From Ectopseudomonas chengduensis (GTDB taxonomy: Bacteria > Pseudomonadota > Gammaproteobacteria > Pseudomonadales > Pseudomonadaceae), in the NCBI RefSeq assembly GCF_900102635.1, contig NZ_FMZQ01000012.1:62001-126000 (forward strand): 64,000 bases of DNA. Direction: 5' to 3'. The stretch's first letter is position 1; every line of letters starts with the position of its first letter. A model generated the notes under the pieces. It was not told the DNA's origin and did not search any database. It worked only from the letters and a program-made list of their open reading frames with translations. Of this stretch, positions 44,287 through 53,036 are shown one piece after another. The translations under genes were made by a program, and so were the position numbers.

Positions 44287-45132
44287 TCAGGCGGCTCCGG
44301 CCTGAATCAGCGGGGGACCGTCAAACTCCTCGCGAGTGGCGTACAGCAGATCCAGGTTGTTGTGCTTCCAGGGATGGAAGCCGTCCTTGAAGAAGTCCAG
44401 ATACGTGCTGATCAGCGGGCGGAACACGCCTTCCTTGCCCCACATCCAGCGGATGCCGTCGCGCCACACGCGCCAGTTCCACAACAGGCCGTCCACTTTG
44501 AGCATGTGCGCCAGGCCGCGCGTAGTGTCGAGCACGAAGAAGAAGGTGCCCATGAGCATCGCCCGGCGCAGCAGCTTGCGGCTGCCGCATACCTGGTTGT
44601 AAACGTCGAAAGCCACCGCCTTGTGCTCGGTCTCCTCGAGCGCATGCCAACGCCACAGGCGAGCCAAGGCCGGGTGAGCGTCGGCCATGTACGCGTCATT
44701 TCTCAGCAAGCCATCTGCCATGATCGCGGTGATGTGTTCCAGCGCCGCGGTCGCGGCCAGCTGGCGTTGTGGTGAGAACTTCTTCTGGGTGTAGCGGATG
44801 CGCGTCCGGGCGCGTTTCTCGATGCGCTCGACGTCGTAACCCAGGTCACGCAGGCGCTGGCTGTACTCGAGATGCTCACGGCTGTGATGGCCTTCCTGGC
44901 CGATGAAGCCGCGAATCTGTTCATTGAGCACCGGGTCGTCGATGCGGTCGCGGAACTGGCGCACCGAATCGATGAAGAACCGCTCGCCATCGGGAAACAA
45001 CACCGACATGGCATCGAACAAATGGGTCTTGAAGGCGTCGCCGCCGTTCCAGTGGCGCGGCAGCGGGTTGGGCAGATCGAAATCCATGTGCCTGGGACGA
45101 ATCTGCAATCCTTCCGGTGTAGTGCTGGCCAT
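44287..45132 (-). CDS. ferritin-like metal-dependent hydrolase family protein
   Basis: A 281-residue protein of the putative metal-dependent hydrolase family. Carboxylate and His ligands typical of a di-iron four-helix bundle are visible in FIGQEGHHSREHLEY (about 76-90), AALEHITAIMADGLL, and WHALEETEHKAVAFDVYNQV. Divergently transcribed from the AraC regulator with 213 bases between. The reaction is unknown; homologues sit in lipid-related loci. Confidence 0.86.
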   Translation of the reverse strand: MASTTPEGLQIRPRHMDFDLPNPLPRHWNGGDAFKTHLFDAMSVLFPDGERFFIDSVRQFRDRIDDPVLNEQIRGFIGQEGHHSREHLEYSQRLRDLGYDVERIEKRARTRIRYTQKKFSPQRQLAATAALEHITAIMADGLLRNDAYMADAHPALARLWRWHALEETEHKAVAFDVYNQVCGSRKLLRRAMLMGTFFFVLDTTRGLAHMLKVDGLLWNWRVWRDGIRWMWGKEGVFRPLISTYLDFFKDGFHPWKHNNLDLLYATREEFDGPPLIQAGAA

Positions 45133-45345
45133 GAGAACTCCATTGCGCTATTTGACTGGTTCCCACTATGGGCGTCATGCACCGCTAGGCACAGGTTCGT
45201 AACAGCCAAGGTGACAGTCATATCCGGCCAGTGCGTTATTCCAGCAGAAAGTTGGGGCAGCAGCAGGGCAGCGAGCATGGATTCGCTGAGCTAAGGTTCG
45301 CAATCGGGAAGGTCATTTACGGCCAGTCGCCAGAACAACGAACTC

Positions 45346-46365
45346 ATGAAACAAACCCTCAACTTCACCGCCGAACTGGTTCCCGTTGCCTACGCCGAGG
45401 CATTGCTGGCGCTGGCCGAAGAGCTCGGTCTGGCACGTGCCGAACTGTTTGCCGCCGCGCGCGTACGCCCAGAAGTGCTTGGCAGTCCCAATGCCCGCCT
45501 GTCCTTTATCGACTTTCACCATCTGACTCAGGCTGCGCTGGAGCGGTGCGGCGAACCGGCGCTTGGCCTGGTGCTGGGCCAGCGCCTGAACGTCTCTACC
45601 CACGGCATTCTTGGCTACGCGGTGCTGTCCAGCGCCAATTTGGGCAAGGCGCTGCAGTTCGCCCTGAAGTACTATCGCGTGCTCGGTCTGTCCTTCGAAC
45701 TGGAGCTGGTGGAGCAGGGCGAGGACATGGAATTACGCGCCGTCGAGTCCTTCCCCATGGGGCCGCAATCGCGCTTTACCGCCGAAGGCCTGCTGACCAG
45801 CATCCATACCATTGCGCGCTTTCTCCTGGGGGAAGAGTTGCAGGGCTTGGCCGTCGGCTTCGCTCATCCTGCACCAGACTACGCCGAGCGCTATGCCGAG
45901 GTGTTCGGTGTGGCCGCACAGTTCGAACAGCCCTTTCATTGGCTGCGCTTGCCCCAGCACTACCTGCAACGGCCGATGGCACTGGCCAACCCGGCCACGG
46001 TACAGATGTGCGAGCAACAGTGCGAAGCGCTGCTGGCCAGTCTCGATGTGCAGGACGGCCTGCTCACACGGGTGCGACGCCTGTTGTTGGCGCGCCCCGG
46101 CGATTTTCCCGACCTGGAAAGCGCCGCCAGCGCCCTGCACACCAGCGGCCGTAGCCTGCGCCGGCACCTGACGCAGATGGGTACCAGCTACCAGCAGGTG
46201 CTCGACGACGTGCGCAAGCGCCTGGCCCTGCAGTACCTGACCACCACGCATTTGCCGCTGTATGAAATCGCCCAGTTGCTGGGTTTCAGCGACCCGTCCA
46301 ACTTCCGCCGTGCATTCCGCAAATGGACCGGTAAACTGCCCGGCGATTACCGCGCTGAGGAATGA
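45346..46365 (+). CDS. AraC-family transcription regulator
   Basis: A 339-residue regulator. An N-terminal ligand domain (about 20-200, HGILGYAVLSSANLGKAL) precedes a C-terminal AraC DNA-binding domain with two helix-turn-helix motifs (SAASALHTSGRSLRRHLTQM, then LPLYEIAQLLGFSDPSNFRR). The arrangement is like OruR-type activators. It diverges from the metal-dependent hydrolase and probably activates it. At 46519-46540 a small hairpin CTGAG-ATTG-CTCAG, followed by GGG and T5, may terminate it. Confidence 0.92.
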   Translation: MKQTLNFTAELVPVAYAEALLALAEELGLARAELFAAARVRPEVLGSPNARLSFIDFHHLTQAALERCGEPALGLVLGQRLNVSTHGILGYAVLSSANLGKALQFALKYYRVLGLSFELELVEQGEDMELRAVESFPMGPQSRFTAEGLLTSIHTIARFLLGEELQGLAVGFAHPAPDYAERYAEVFGVAAQFEQPFHWLRLPQHYLQRPMALANPATVQMCEQQCEALLASLDVQDGLLTRVRRLLLARPGDFPDLESAASALHTSGRSLRRHLTQMGTSYQQVLDDVRKRLALQYLTTTHLPLYEIAQLLGFSDPSNFRRAFRKWTGKLPGDYRAEE

Positions 46366-46553
46366 GGCGAGGTCTGTATGGATGACTGCAGTTCTCAGGT
46401 GTGCAGCGGAATGTCGGCGCGGTGAGATTAAGGTGGCGCCAGGCAGCAGTTGACGCAATGGCGTAGCTGCCTAATAATCGTCAGCAACACGGCCCCTGTC
46501 GGTTGATGCGCTCCGGCGCTGAGATTGCTCAGGGGTTTTTTATTGCCTGCGAT

Positions 46554-47573
46554 TTACCAGTCTCTCGCCTTCCAGCCATCGTCCACGCCCATCCGATCCA
46601 GCCCAAGATCCAGGTGAGCCAGGTCTGGGAAGTCATTTTCCAGCAACGCTTTCAGTCGAACCCCCCAGCTCGATGAGGGATTGATGATTTTCATCAGATG
46701 TTGGGTCATGCACAGCAGCATGAACGGGCGCGCCTGCCGCTGAGGATCGCTATGAAACGTTGCCAATGAAGGTACTTGAGCCACTGGCGGCAGTTTCGGC
46801 TGATCAACGATGTTGCGATTCCACAGCCGGCTGTGGTGTGCGCATACGTTGCGCAGGTAGTTCAGGCTGCGCAGCCAACTGGCGAAAATGCGGCCATTGC
46901 TGATGTTGTACTGCGACGAAATAGCGTCCTGATCCGCTTCGGTCATGCCGTCGAATAGCGTCGACAGTGTGCCGAAATCCCAAACCTCGCACGCCACCCA
47001 CACGGCCAACGGTAGGCCGTACTTTTCTTTGTTATGGCGTATGAAATCTTCTTTGGAGCGGCTGATCAGCGCCGCATGCTTGCTCAGCCAGCCATGGTGT
47101 TTGGTCAAGCCTGTTTGGCCATCCAGCTTGCTGGAGAAGCTCTCGTGAAACAGCTCCGGTTGCAGGTAGGCGAACTTGTGGTGTTTCCCCAGGCTATGAG
47201 AAATGTCGACACGCAGGGCTATTTCAACGCGTTCCAGTGCATCCAGCACGAGCAGCCGCAGTTTCTTATCGAACACATATAGGTCTACAGCATTCTGGAA
47301 GGTTGTACCTGGGCGGAAGTCATCGAGCGGTAGCCGGTCTTGTTTGACCTTTTTGGGCTTTTTCCCGCTATGCGGATCGAGAGGGCAGCAGAATTCTGTC
47401 CGCTCACGGAAGGCAAACCAATAGCCGCTTAGCCGGTAATAACCGATGCGCTCCAGGTAATCCAATGCTTTGGCGTTATCCGTGACGGTCATGCCGCGAG
47501 CGATTAGTTGGTCGAGCTGCTCCTGGTAGCTTTTCCAGGGCTTTGGATAGGTCTGGGTCACGAGAGGAGGCAA
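46554..47573 (-). CDS. Abi_2 (AbiD/AbiF-like) abortive-infection protein
   Basis: A 339-residue HEPN-superfamily protein. The N-terminal Abi_2 pattern is SYQEQLDQLIARGM, ALDYLERIGYYRLSGYW and FQNAVDLYVFDKKLRLLVLD. The HEPN RNase motif R-x4-H is RNVCAHH (R241, H246). AbiD/AbiF-type proteins act in phage exclusion. The frame starts with TTG at 47573, with GTG at 47561 as an alternative; neither has a well-placed ribosome site and an in-frame stop lies just upstream. Base composition is lower in G+C than flanking genes. No antitoxin or partner was found. Confidence 0.87.
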   Translation of the reverse strand: MPPLVTQTYPKPWKSYQEQLDQLIARGMTVTDNAKALDYLERIGYYRLSGYWFAFRERTEFCCPLDPHSGKKPKKVKQDRLPLDDFRPGTTFQNAVDLYVFDKKLRLLVLDALERVEIALRVDISHSLGKHHKFAYLQPELFHESFSSKLDGQTGLTKHHGWLSKHAALISRSKEDFIRHNKEKYGLPLAVWVACEVWDFGTLSTLFDGMTEADQDAISSQYNISNGRIFASWLRSLNYLRNVCAHHSRLWNRNIVDQPKLPPVAQVPSLATFHSDPQRQARPFMLLCMTQHLMKIINPSSSWGVRLKALLENDFPDLAHLDLGLDRMGVDDGWKARDW

Positions 47574-48001
47574 ACCTTCACGATTGATAAGCGCCTACCT
47601 TACCTGAAAGTATGATGGGCTCAGATTCAGAGCCTGTGGCCTCTTGGTGAAAGCGTGTGCATTTCCAGGAGTTGAACCAGTAACTGACCGATAGCACGGC
47701 ACAAGCTTGAAAAGCTCGACCTGATAGGTATTGTCGTCGGTCGCAGTTGTTGCATTTTTTGCAATTACTACATGGAATCCCAGCTCTCCTTCGGCAAATA
47801 CGCTATGCAGGCGGCTTGAGATAATGCACTTGTCTCGGGCGAAGAGTTACGCCATTTGCTGCAGGCATCCAGATATTTTGCACCGGAGCTCTAGGCGGAC
47901 TCGTTCTCGACTCGGGTGGAGAACCCGTTAGTCTCACTATCCCACCAGTCTGGGTTACCGCGATTTTTTCGACACACTTGGGTAGTTATTGGAGTAGTTC
48001 T
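47574..48001. other. gene-less interval beside the Abi gene
   Basis: A 428-base stretch with relatively low G+C. I see no frame with a start site or recognisable protein on either strand. It probably belongs to the same transferred patch. Confidence 0.5.
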
Positions 48002-48124
48002 TTACGCTGGCCATAAACCAAACCTTTCCAGTACCTGCCCCTGCATGTCCCAGCCGGCCTTGGCGATGGCTGGTGCTATGTACTTGCTGCAGATGTCCCG
48101 CTCGGAAAGCGACTTCTTGTCCAT
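48002..48124 (-). pseudogene. 5' remnant of a type I restriction gene (hsdR)
   Basis: A 40-codon frame, MDKKSLSERDICSKYIAPAI, then AKAGWDMQGQVLERFGLWPA. KKSLSERDIC-KYI-PAI--AGWDMQ is, from memory, the conserved start of HsdR subunits of type I restriction enzymes. After QGQV the similarity ends and a stop follows, so more than 95% of a roughly 800-1000-residue protein is missing. GGAGTA precedes the ATG. The helicase and nuclease domains, hsdM and hsdS are absent. A 43-codon frame upstream (48153-48284) begins with the same GAACCTGGAGT context; I do not recognise it. Confidence 0.75.
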
Positions 48125-48306
48125 TACTCCAGGTTCCTTGCAAAGCTGCGGCTCACTCCGCGCTGCTATGGCCGGCCGTGTTCAGTGATGGCAAATGTAC
48201 ATGCTTTGCTGCTTCAGGTGTTCCAGCGGGCGGGTTCGATGGTCGCTGGAGGGAGTCAATCTCGCTGTGCCAAGATTGAGTCATCGATCACTCCAGGTTC
48301 TACCTC

Positions 48307-48948
48307 ATGACCAGTAAATCCGTGCTAATCCGCGAAACCTTCCCTGTCGGCCCCTTGCAGTGCAACTGCACCATCATCGGCGACCCGATTACCAAGAAGG
48401 CCATCGTGGTCGATCCAGGTGGTAATCCCGATCTGATCATGGCGCGTCTGGAGGCTCATGGCCTCAAGGTGGTGAGCATCATCCACACCCATGCGCACCT
48501 CGATCACTTCCTTGCCTCGGGGCAGATGAAGGAGAAGACCGGCGCCACCTTGCACCTGCACAAGGAGGATCAGTTCCTCTGGGACAATCTGGAGATGCAG
48601 TGCAGCATGTTCGGTGTGCCTTACACGCCGGTGCCGGCACCGGACAAATGGCTGGCCGATGACGAGGAGTTGGCCTGTGGCTGCGGCGTGGCCTTGCATA
48701 CGCCAGGGCACACGCCGGGTTCGATGAGCTTCTGGTTCGAGGGTGCCAAGCTGCTGATCGCCGGTGACACTCTGTTCCGTCGCGGTATCGGCCGTACCGA
48801 TCTGTGGGGCGGTGATTACGCGACCATCGAGCGTTCGATCAAGCAGCGCCTGTACAGCCTCGACGAGGATGCCACCGTGGTTACCGGCCATGGCCCGGAC
48901 ACTCGCCTGGGCGATGAGATGCGCGAGAACCCCTTTATTCGCGCGTGA
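48307..48948 (+). CDS. MBL-fold metallo-hydrolase (glyoxalase II-like)
   Basis: A 213-residue metallo-beta-lactamase-fold hydrolase. The metal motif THAHLDH (61-67) is complete, then TPGHTPGS, GDTLFRRGIGRTDLWGG and VVTGHGPDT supply the remaining ligands. Family members hydrolyse thioesters such as glutathione conjugates. Separate from the accessory region, as judged by composition. Ribosome site is weak (AGGTTCTACCTC). Confidence 0.92.
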   Translation: MTSKSVLIRETFPVGPLQCNCTIIGDPITKKAIVVDPGGNPDLIMARLEAHGLKVVSIIHTHAHLDHFLASGQMKEKTGATLHLHKEDQFLWDNLEMQCSMFGVPYTPVPAPDKWLADDEELACGCGVALHTPGHTPGSMSFWFEGAKLLIAGDTLFRRGIGRTDLWGGDYATIERSIKQRLYSLDEDATVVTGHGPDTRLGDEMRENPFIRA

Positions 48949-49012
48949 GAGGGCACTAATGGCGGCGTGATGACTCAAAGAGCCATCACCCACCGTTCAT
49001 GGAGACGCCTTC

Positions 49013-49681
49013 ATGTTTCGCCTGCCTGTTATTGCCCTTTGCACCTCTGCGCTGCTGCTTGGCGGTTGCGCCTCGCAGAACCCCTACGATCAGAGCGCAC
49101 CGAGCTCCAACCGCACCGCCACCTACGGTGGTATCGGTGCGCTGGCCGGCGCGGCTGCCGGTGCGCTGATCAACCATGACAACCGCGGCAAGGGCGCGCT
49201 GATCGGCGCGGCCGTGGCCGGTGCCGCAGCGGCAGGTTATGGCTACTACGCCGACAAGCAGGAAGAGGAACTGCGCCGCAGCATGCAGGGCACCGGCGTC
49301 GAGGTGCAGCGCCAAGGCGATGTGATTCAGTTGATCATGCCCGGCAACATCACCTTCGCTACCGACTCGGCGCAGATCGCCAGCAGCTTCTATCAGCCGC
49401 TGAACAACCTGGCCAATTCCTTCCGCCAGTACAACCAGAACAGCATCGAGGTTGTCGGGCATACCGACAGCACCGGCTCGTATAGCTACAACATGGAGCT
49501 GTCGCAGCGTCGCGCGCAAAGCGTGGCCGACTATCTGTTGGCGCAGGGTGTCGACCCCAGTCGCTTGAGTACCCGTGGTATGGGGCCGGATCAGCCCGTA
49601 GCCAGCAACGCCACCGCTGAAGGCCGTGCGCAGAATCGCCGTGTCGAAGTGATACTGCGACCGCTGCCAGGTATGCAGTAA
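49013..49681 (+). CDS. OmpA-family lipoprotein (first of tandem pair)
   Basis: A 222-residue protein. A lipobox signal peptide (LLLGGC) and Gly-zipper helices (YGGIGALAGAAAGALI and GAAVAGAAAAGYGYYAD) precede an OmpA peptidoglycan-binding domain with IEVVGHTDSTGS and SQRRAQSVADYLLAQGVDPS. It anchors the outer membrane to peptidoglycan, like YiaD. It shares most motifs with the next gene, so the two are duplicates. Confidence 0.92.
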   Translation: MFRLPVIALCTSALLLGGCASQNPYDQSAPSSNRTATYGGIGALAGAAAGALINHDNRGKGALIGAAVAGAAAAGYGYYADKQEEELRRSMQGTGVEVQRQGDVIQLIMPGNITFATDSAQIASSFYQPLNNLANSFRQYNQNSIEVVGHTDSTGSYSYNMELSQRRAQSVADYLLAQGVDPSRLSTRGMGPDQPVASNATAEGRAQNRRVEVILRPLPGMQ

Positions 49682-49825
49682 CGCGCGTGTACGGGGCAGA
49701 ACTGCTCTGGATCGCAGTCCCTATCCGCCCGGGCTGATAAGCTTGGGCGGAACTTCACCGCGCCTTGGCGGTTCGAAGGCTGCGGCATGTCTGCCCGATA
49801 CCAGAAGAAATCCTAAGGAAAAGTT

Positions 49826-50482
49826 ATGAAGACCAGGCGTAATCTGATCGCAGCCACTGCGCTCATGGCCTTGCTGGCCGGCTGTACCACCAACCCTTAC
49901 ACCGGCGAGAGCCAGGCCGGCAAAGCCGGCATCTATGGCGGCATCGGCGCCGCGACCGGTGCGGTGATCGGCGCTGCAACTTCGAGCAAAAAGGACCGCA
50001 CCAAAGGCGCGCTGATCGGTGCGGCCGTCGGTGGCGCCGCCGGTGGTGGTTACGGCTATTATGTCGACACCCAGGAGGCCAAGCTGCGCCAGACCCTGCA
50101 GGGCACTGGCGTGCAGGTGCAACGCAACGGCGATGATCTGAAACTGATCATGCCGGGCAATATCACCTTCGCCAGCAACTCGGCGGATATCTCCAGCAGC
50201 TTCTACCCGACCCTCAATTCGCTGGTGCTGGTGTTCAAGGAGTTCAACAAGAACGGCGTGAACATCGTCGGTCATACCGATAACACCGGCTCCCTGGAGC
50301 TGAACCAGAGCCTGTCGCAGCGTCGTGCGCAAAGCGTGGCCAACTACCTGACCGCCAATGGTGTGCCGGGTCAGCGCATCTCCGCATACGGTGCCGGGCC
50401 GAGCCAGCCGATTGCCAGCAACGCCAGCGAAGCGGGGCGCGCGCAAAATCGCCGCGTCGAGATCAACCTGCGTCCGCTCTAA
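49826..50482 (+). CDS. OmpA-family lipoprotein (second of tandem pair)
   Basis: A 218-residue lipoprotein (lipobox LLAGC) with the same plan: Gly-zipper YGGIGAATGAVIGA, then GAAVGGAAGGGYGYYVD, then an OmpA domain with VNIVGHTDNTGS and SQRRAQSVANYLTANG. It is 144 bases after its paralogue and is followed by a terminator. Confidence 0.92.
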   Translation: MKTRRNLIAATALMALLAGCTTNPYTGESQAGKAGIYGGIGAATGAVIGAATSSKKDRTKGALIGAAVGGAAGGGYGYYVDTQEAKLRQTLQGTGVQVQRNGDDLKLIMPGNITFASNSADISSSFYPTLNSLVLVFKEFNKNGVNIVGHTDNTGSLELNQSLSQRRAQSVANYLTANGVPGQRISAYGAGPSQPIASNASEAGRAQNRRVEINLRPL

Positions 50483-50500
50483 GGCCGCATTGCGTTGAAC

Positions 50501-50526
50501 GAAGCCTCCCTCTGGGAGGCTTTTTC
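50501..50526 (+). terminator. terminator after the second OmpA gene
   Basis: GAAGCCTCCC-TCT-GGGAGGCTTTTTC, 18 bases past the stop. The following bases to 50728 hold no gene. Confidence 0.9.
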
Positions 50527-50728
50527 ATGTTGATTGACAAGCACTGTTGCTGACGTCTTTCGGCGAGGCGCTAGAGGGCGTTTCCGACAACCTTCGTGAC
50601 CGCCCGTCGTGTCCTTTGTGGTCAAAGGCCACTCATTCAAAACCTGACTAGAATGCTTGCTGTGGTTCTGTGATGTCCGCGCGCGGATGCCCCGTGTGCG
50701 TTGGTTCTGGATGACCGAGGGAGCGCGA

Positions 50729-51839
50729 ATGGACGACAGAGCTGTCGAGTGGACGCCAAGGCCCTGGATACCGCTGCTGGCTGCACTTGGCCTGTTTATC
50801 GGGCTGGGTGGGTTGATTTATTGGCAGTGGAATACCCTGCAGGAACGTGAGCGGGAAGATAGTCAGCATCGCTTTGCGCTTGAGGCGCAGGATATTGGTC
50901 AGCGAGTGATGGCGCGCATGCAGGCTTATGAAATGGTCCTGCGTGGCGTTTCGGGGCTGATGAACGGGAGTGACCGGGTTTCTCCCATCGAGTGGGAGCG
51001 GGCACTGGATCAGCTGCAATTGCAGGATCGTTATCCGGGAATACAGGCCGTCGCCTGGTCGCGCTACCTGAGCCACGCGCAGTTGGACGATTTTCGAGCC
51101 GAGCCGAGCTGAAAGCGGATGAGCACCTCGATTATCAGGTGTTTCCCGAGGGGGGAGCGCGAGTACTACTTGCCCATCGATTACGTCAGTCCTCTGGATT
51201 GGCGTAACCGGCGCGTACTTGGTTTCGACATGTTCAGCGAGGCGATCCGTCGTCAGGCCATTGAGCGCAGCCTTGAGAGCGGTGATGCCAGCCTGAGTGG
51301 GCCGGTGGCGTCACGCCATCGAGAACGATGACTTCGTGCTGGTCTATCAGCCCCAGCTCCATCTCAATAGCGGCCGCCTGCGCGGCTTCGAGGCCTTGCT
51401 GCGCTGGCAGCATCGTGTCGTGGGTACCGTTGCGCCGAACGTGTTCATACCGCTGCTCGAAGAAACCCGCCTGATCAATTGCTTGAGCTGGGGGTGAAGA
51501 TCGCCATCGATGACTTCGGCACCGGTTACTCGTCACTGGCTTATCTGCGTCATTTCGAACTGGACACGCTGAAGATCGGCCGTCTGTTCGTCTCCAACAT
51601 GCTCGACTCACCGCGTGACGCCGCGGTGGTCAGCATCATCATCGATTTGGGCCATCATCTGGGGTTGGAGGTCATCGTGCGAGGGCGTCGAAACTCAGGC
51701 GCAGCGCGAGTGGCTGACGCGGCACCATTGCAACATCATGCAGGGCTTTCTGGTGGCGCCGGGTGTGTCGGCCGGCACCGCGATGCAGGTGCCGGCGCAG
51801 CTGGATTGGAGCAAGTTGCCCCTGCCGCGTGGTGAATGA
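50729..51839 (+). pseudogene. decayed CHASE-EAL cyclic-di-GMP phosphodiesterase
   Basis: Pieces of one protein lie in three frames. Segment 1 (50729-51112) has an inner-membrane helix (LLAALGLFIGLGGLIYW) and the start of a CHASE sensor. Segment 2 (about 51113-51305) continues CHASE (ADEHLDYQVFPEG, then YYLPIDYVSPLDWRNRRVLG) through two compensating shifts. Segment 3 (about 51306-51490) joins abruptly to an EAL start (AIENDDFVLVYQPQLHLNSG, FEALLRWQH). Segment 4 carries the EAL end (IAIDDFGTGYSSLAYLRHFE) and another shift before GVETQAQREW. The PAS/GGDEF part and about 90 residues of the EAL core are missing. Clearly non-functional. Confidence 0.88.
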
Positions 51840-51854
51840 AGCGGCGGTGACGCT

Positions 51855-52751
51855 TCAGGCTTGCTGGTGAAGGCTGGCGAGCTCCGCGTCTTTCTCTTCC
51901 CACAGGCGATTGACCCACTGCTGGAATGCCAGACGGTAGTCGTCGTCCTGATCGTAGTTGCGGCCGATGAATTCGCGCGGAATGTCGACCTGCCTGAAAA
52001 TCACCTGCACGGCATCCAGGCGCCCGCAGAGCAGGTCCCAGAAGCCTGGTACGCCATGGGGATAGTGAATGGTGACGTTGACGATGGCGTGCAGCTGTTC
52101 ACCCATGGCATCGAGCACGAAGGCGATGCCGCCAGCCTTGGGCTTGAGCAGGTACTTGAATGGCGACTGCTGCTGCGCATGTTTGGCCGGGGTCAGGCGG
52201 GTGCCCTCGAGGAAGTTGAATACCGCCACGGGGTTGGTCTTGTAGCGTGCGCAGGCCTTGCGCGTGGTGGCCAGGTCCTGGCCGCGCTTTTCCGGGTACT
52301 TGGCCAGGTACTCCTTGCTGAAGCGCTTCATGAATGGAAACTCCAGCGCCCACCAGCACAGGCCGATCACCGGCACCCAGATCAGCTCCTGCTTGAGGAA
52401 GAATTTCAGCAGCGGCATGCGCTGGTTGAGCAGGTACTGCAGCACCAGAATGTCCACCCAGCTCTGGTGGTTGCTGGTCACCAGATAGGAGTGACGGGTA
52501 TCGAAACGCTCCAGGCCCTGGACGTTCCATTCGATATGGCCGACCAGACGCATCCAGAATTTGTTGATGCCGATCCAGCTTTCGGCGATGCCGTGCATGA
52601 CGAAGCGCAGCGCGCGCTGGATCGGGGCGAACGGCAGCAGCAGCTTGAGCAGGGCGACGAAGAACAGCGGCCAGCACCAGAACAGGGTATTGAGAGCCAG
52701 CAGCAGGCTCGCGATCAGGCCGCGCAGCGGCGCGGGAAGAAAGTGCAGCAT
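51855..52751 (-). CDS. YihG-like acyltransferase
   Basis: A 298-residue lysophospholipid acyltransferase-like membrane protein. The catalytic NHQSWVD has standard HX4D spacing, and FNFLEGTRLTPAKH is the substrate-binding EGTR motif. Two hydrophobic segments at the N-terminus anchor it to the inner membrane. The ATG at 52751 is preceded by CGGAGGCGTTTGCCCG; the upstream extension to 52892 is not convincing. Confidence 0.85.
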   Translation of the reverse strand: MLHFLPAPLRGLIASLLLALNTLFWCWPLFFVALLKLLLPFAPIQRALRFVMHGIAESWIGINKFWMRLVGHIEWNVQGLERFDTRHSYLVTSNHQSWVDILVLQYLLNQRMPLLKFFLKQELIWVPVIGLCWWALEFPFMKRFSKEYLAKYPEKRGQDLATTRKACARYKTNPVAVFNFLEGTRLTPAKHAQQQSPFKYLLKPKAGGIAFVLDAMGEQLHAIVNVTIHYPHGVPGFWDLLCGRLDAVQVIFRQVDIPREFIGRNYDQDDDYRLAFQQWVNRLWEEKDAELASLHQQA

Positions 52752-52991
52752 CGGGCAAACGCCTCCGTAAGCAGGCTGCACGCCCGGCGGGCAGCCTGAG
52801 AAGGGGGCTTTCTCTGCGCCCCGTATCAGTCGAAAGAGCTGCGGCGTTCCGTGCGGCGAGCTGGTTCGGCGCCAAGGGTAACGGTTGTGCACTGACCTAC
52901 AAGTGCCAGTGGTGACCCGTTGGTTTCACTGGCTTGCAGGGTAGGCCATACGCACCGGCTTTTTTGACCGGCGAACGAGGGCGTCCTTCCT

Positions 52992-53019
52992 GGTGCGCCG
53001 GCTGAACACGCGGCGCACC
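52992..53019. repeat. GGTGCGCCG palindrome
   Basis: GGTGCGCCG-GCTGAACACG-CGGCGCACC, perfect 9-base arms, about 20 bases past the pta stop on the minus strand. The core recurs at 26101-26125. It could act as a terminator for pta but lacks a T run. Confidence 0.7.
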
Positions 53020-53036
53020 CTAGGTCCTGCCTGGCT

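Noticed and set aside
47889..47950. Possible tRNA-like 3' end (a CCCACCA preceded by paired-looking bases)
   Set aside because: No acceptor partner, D arm or GTTCRA T loop was found, so no tRNA can be folded.
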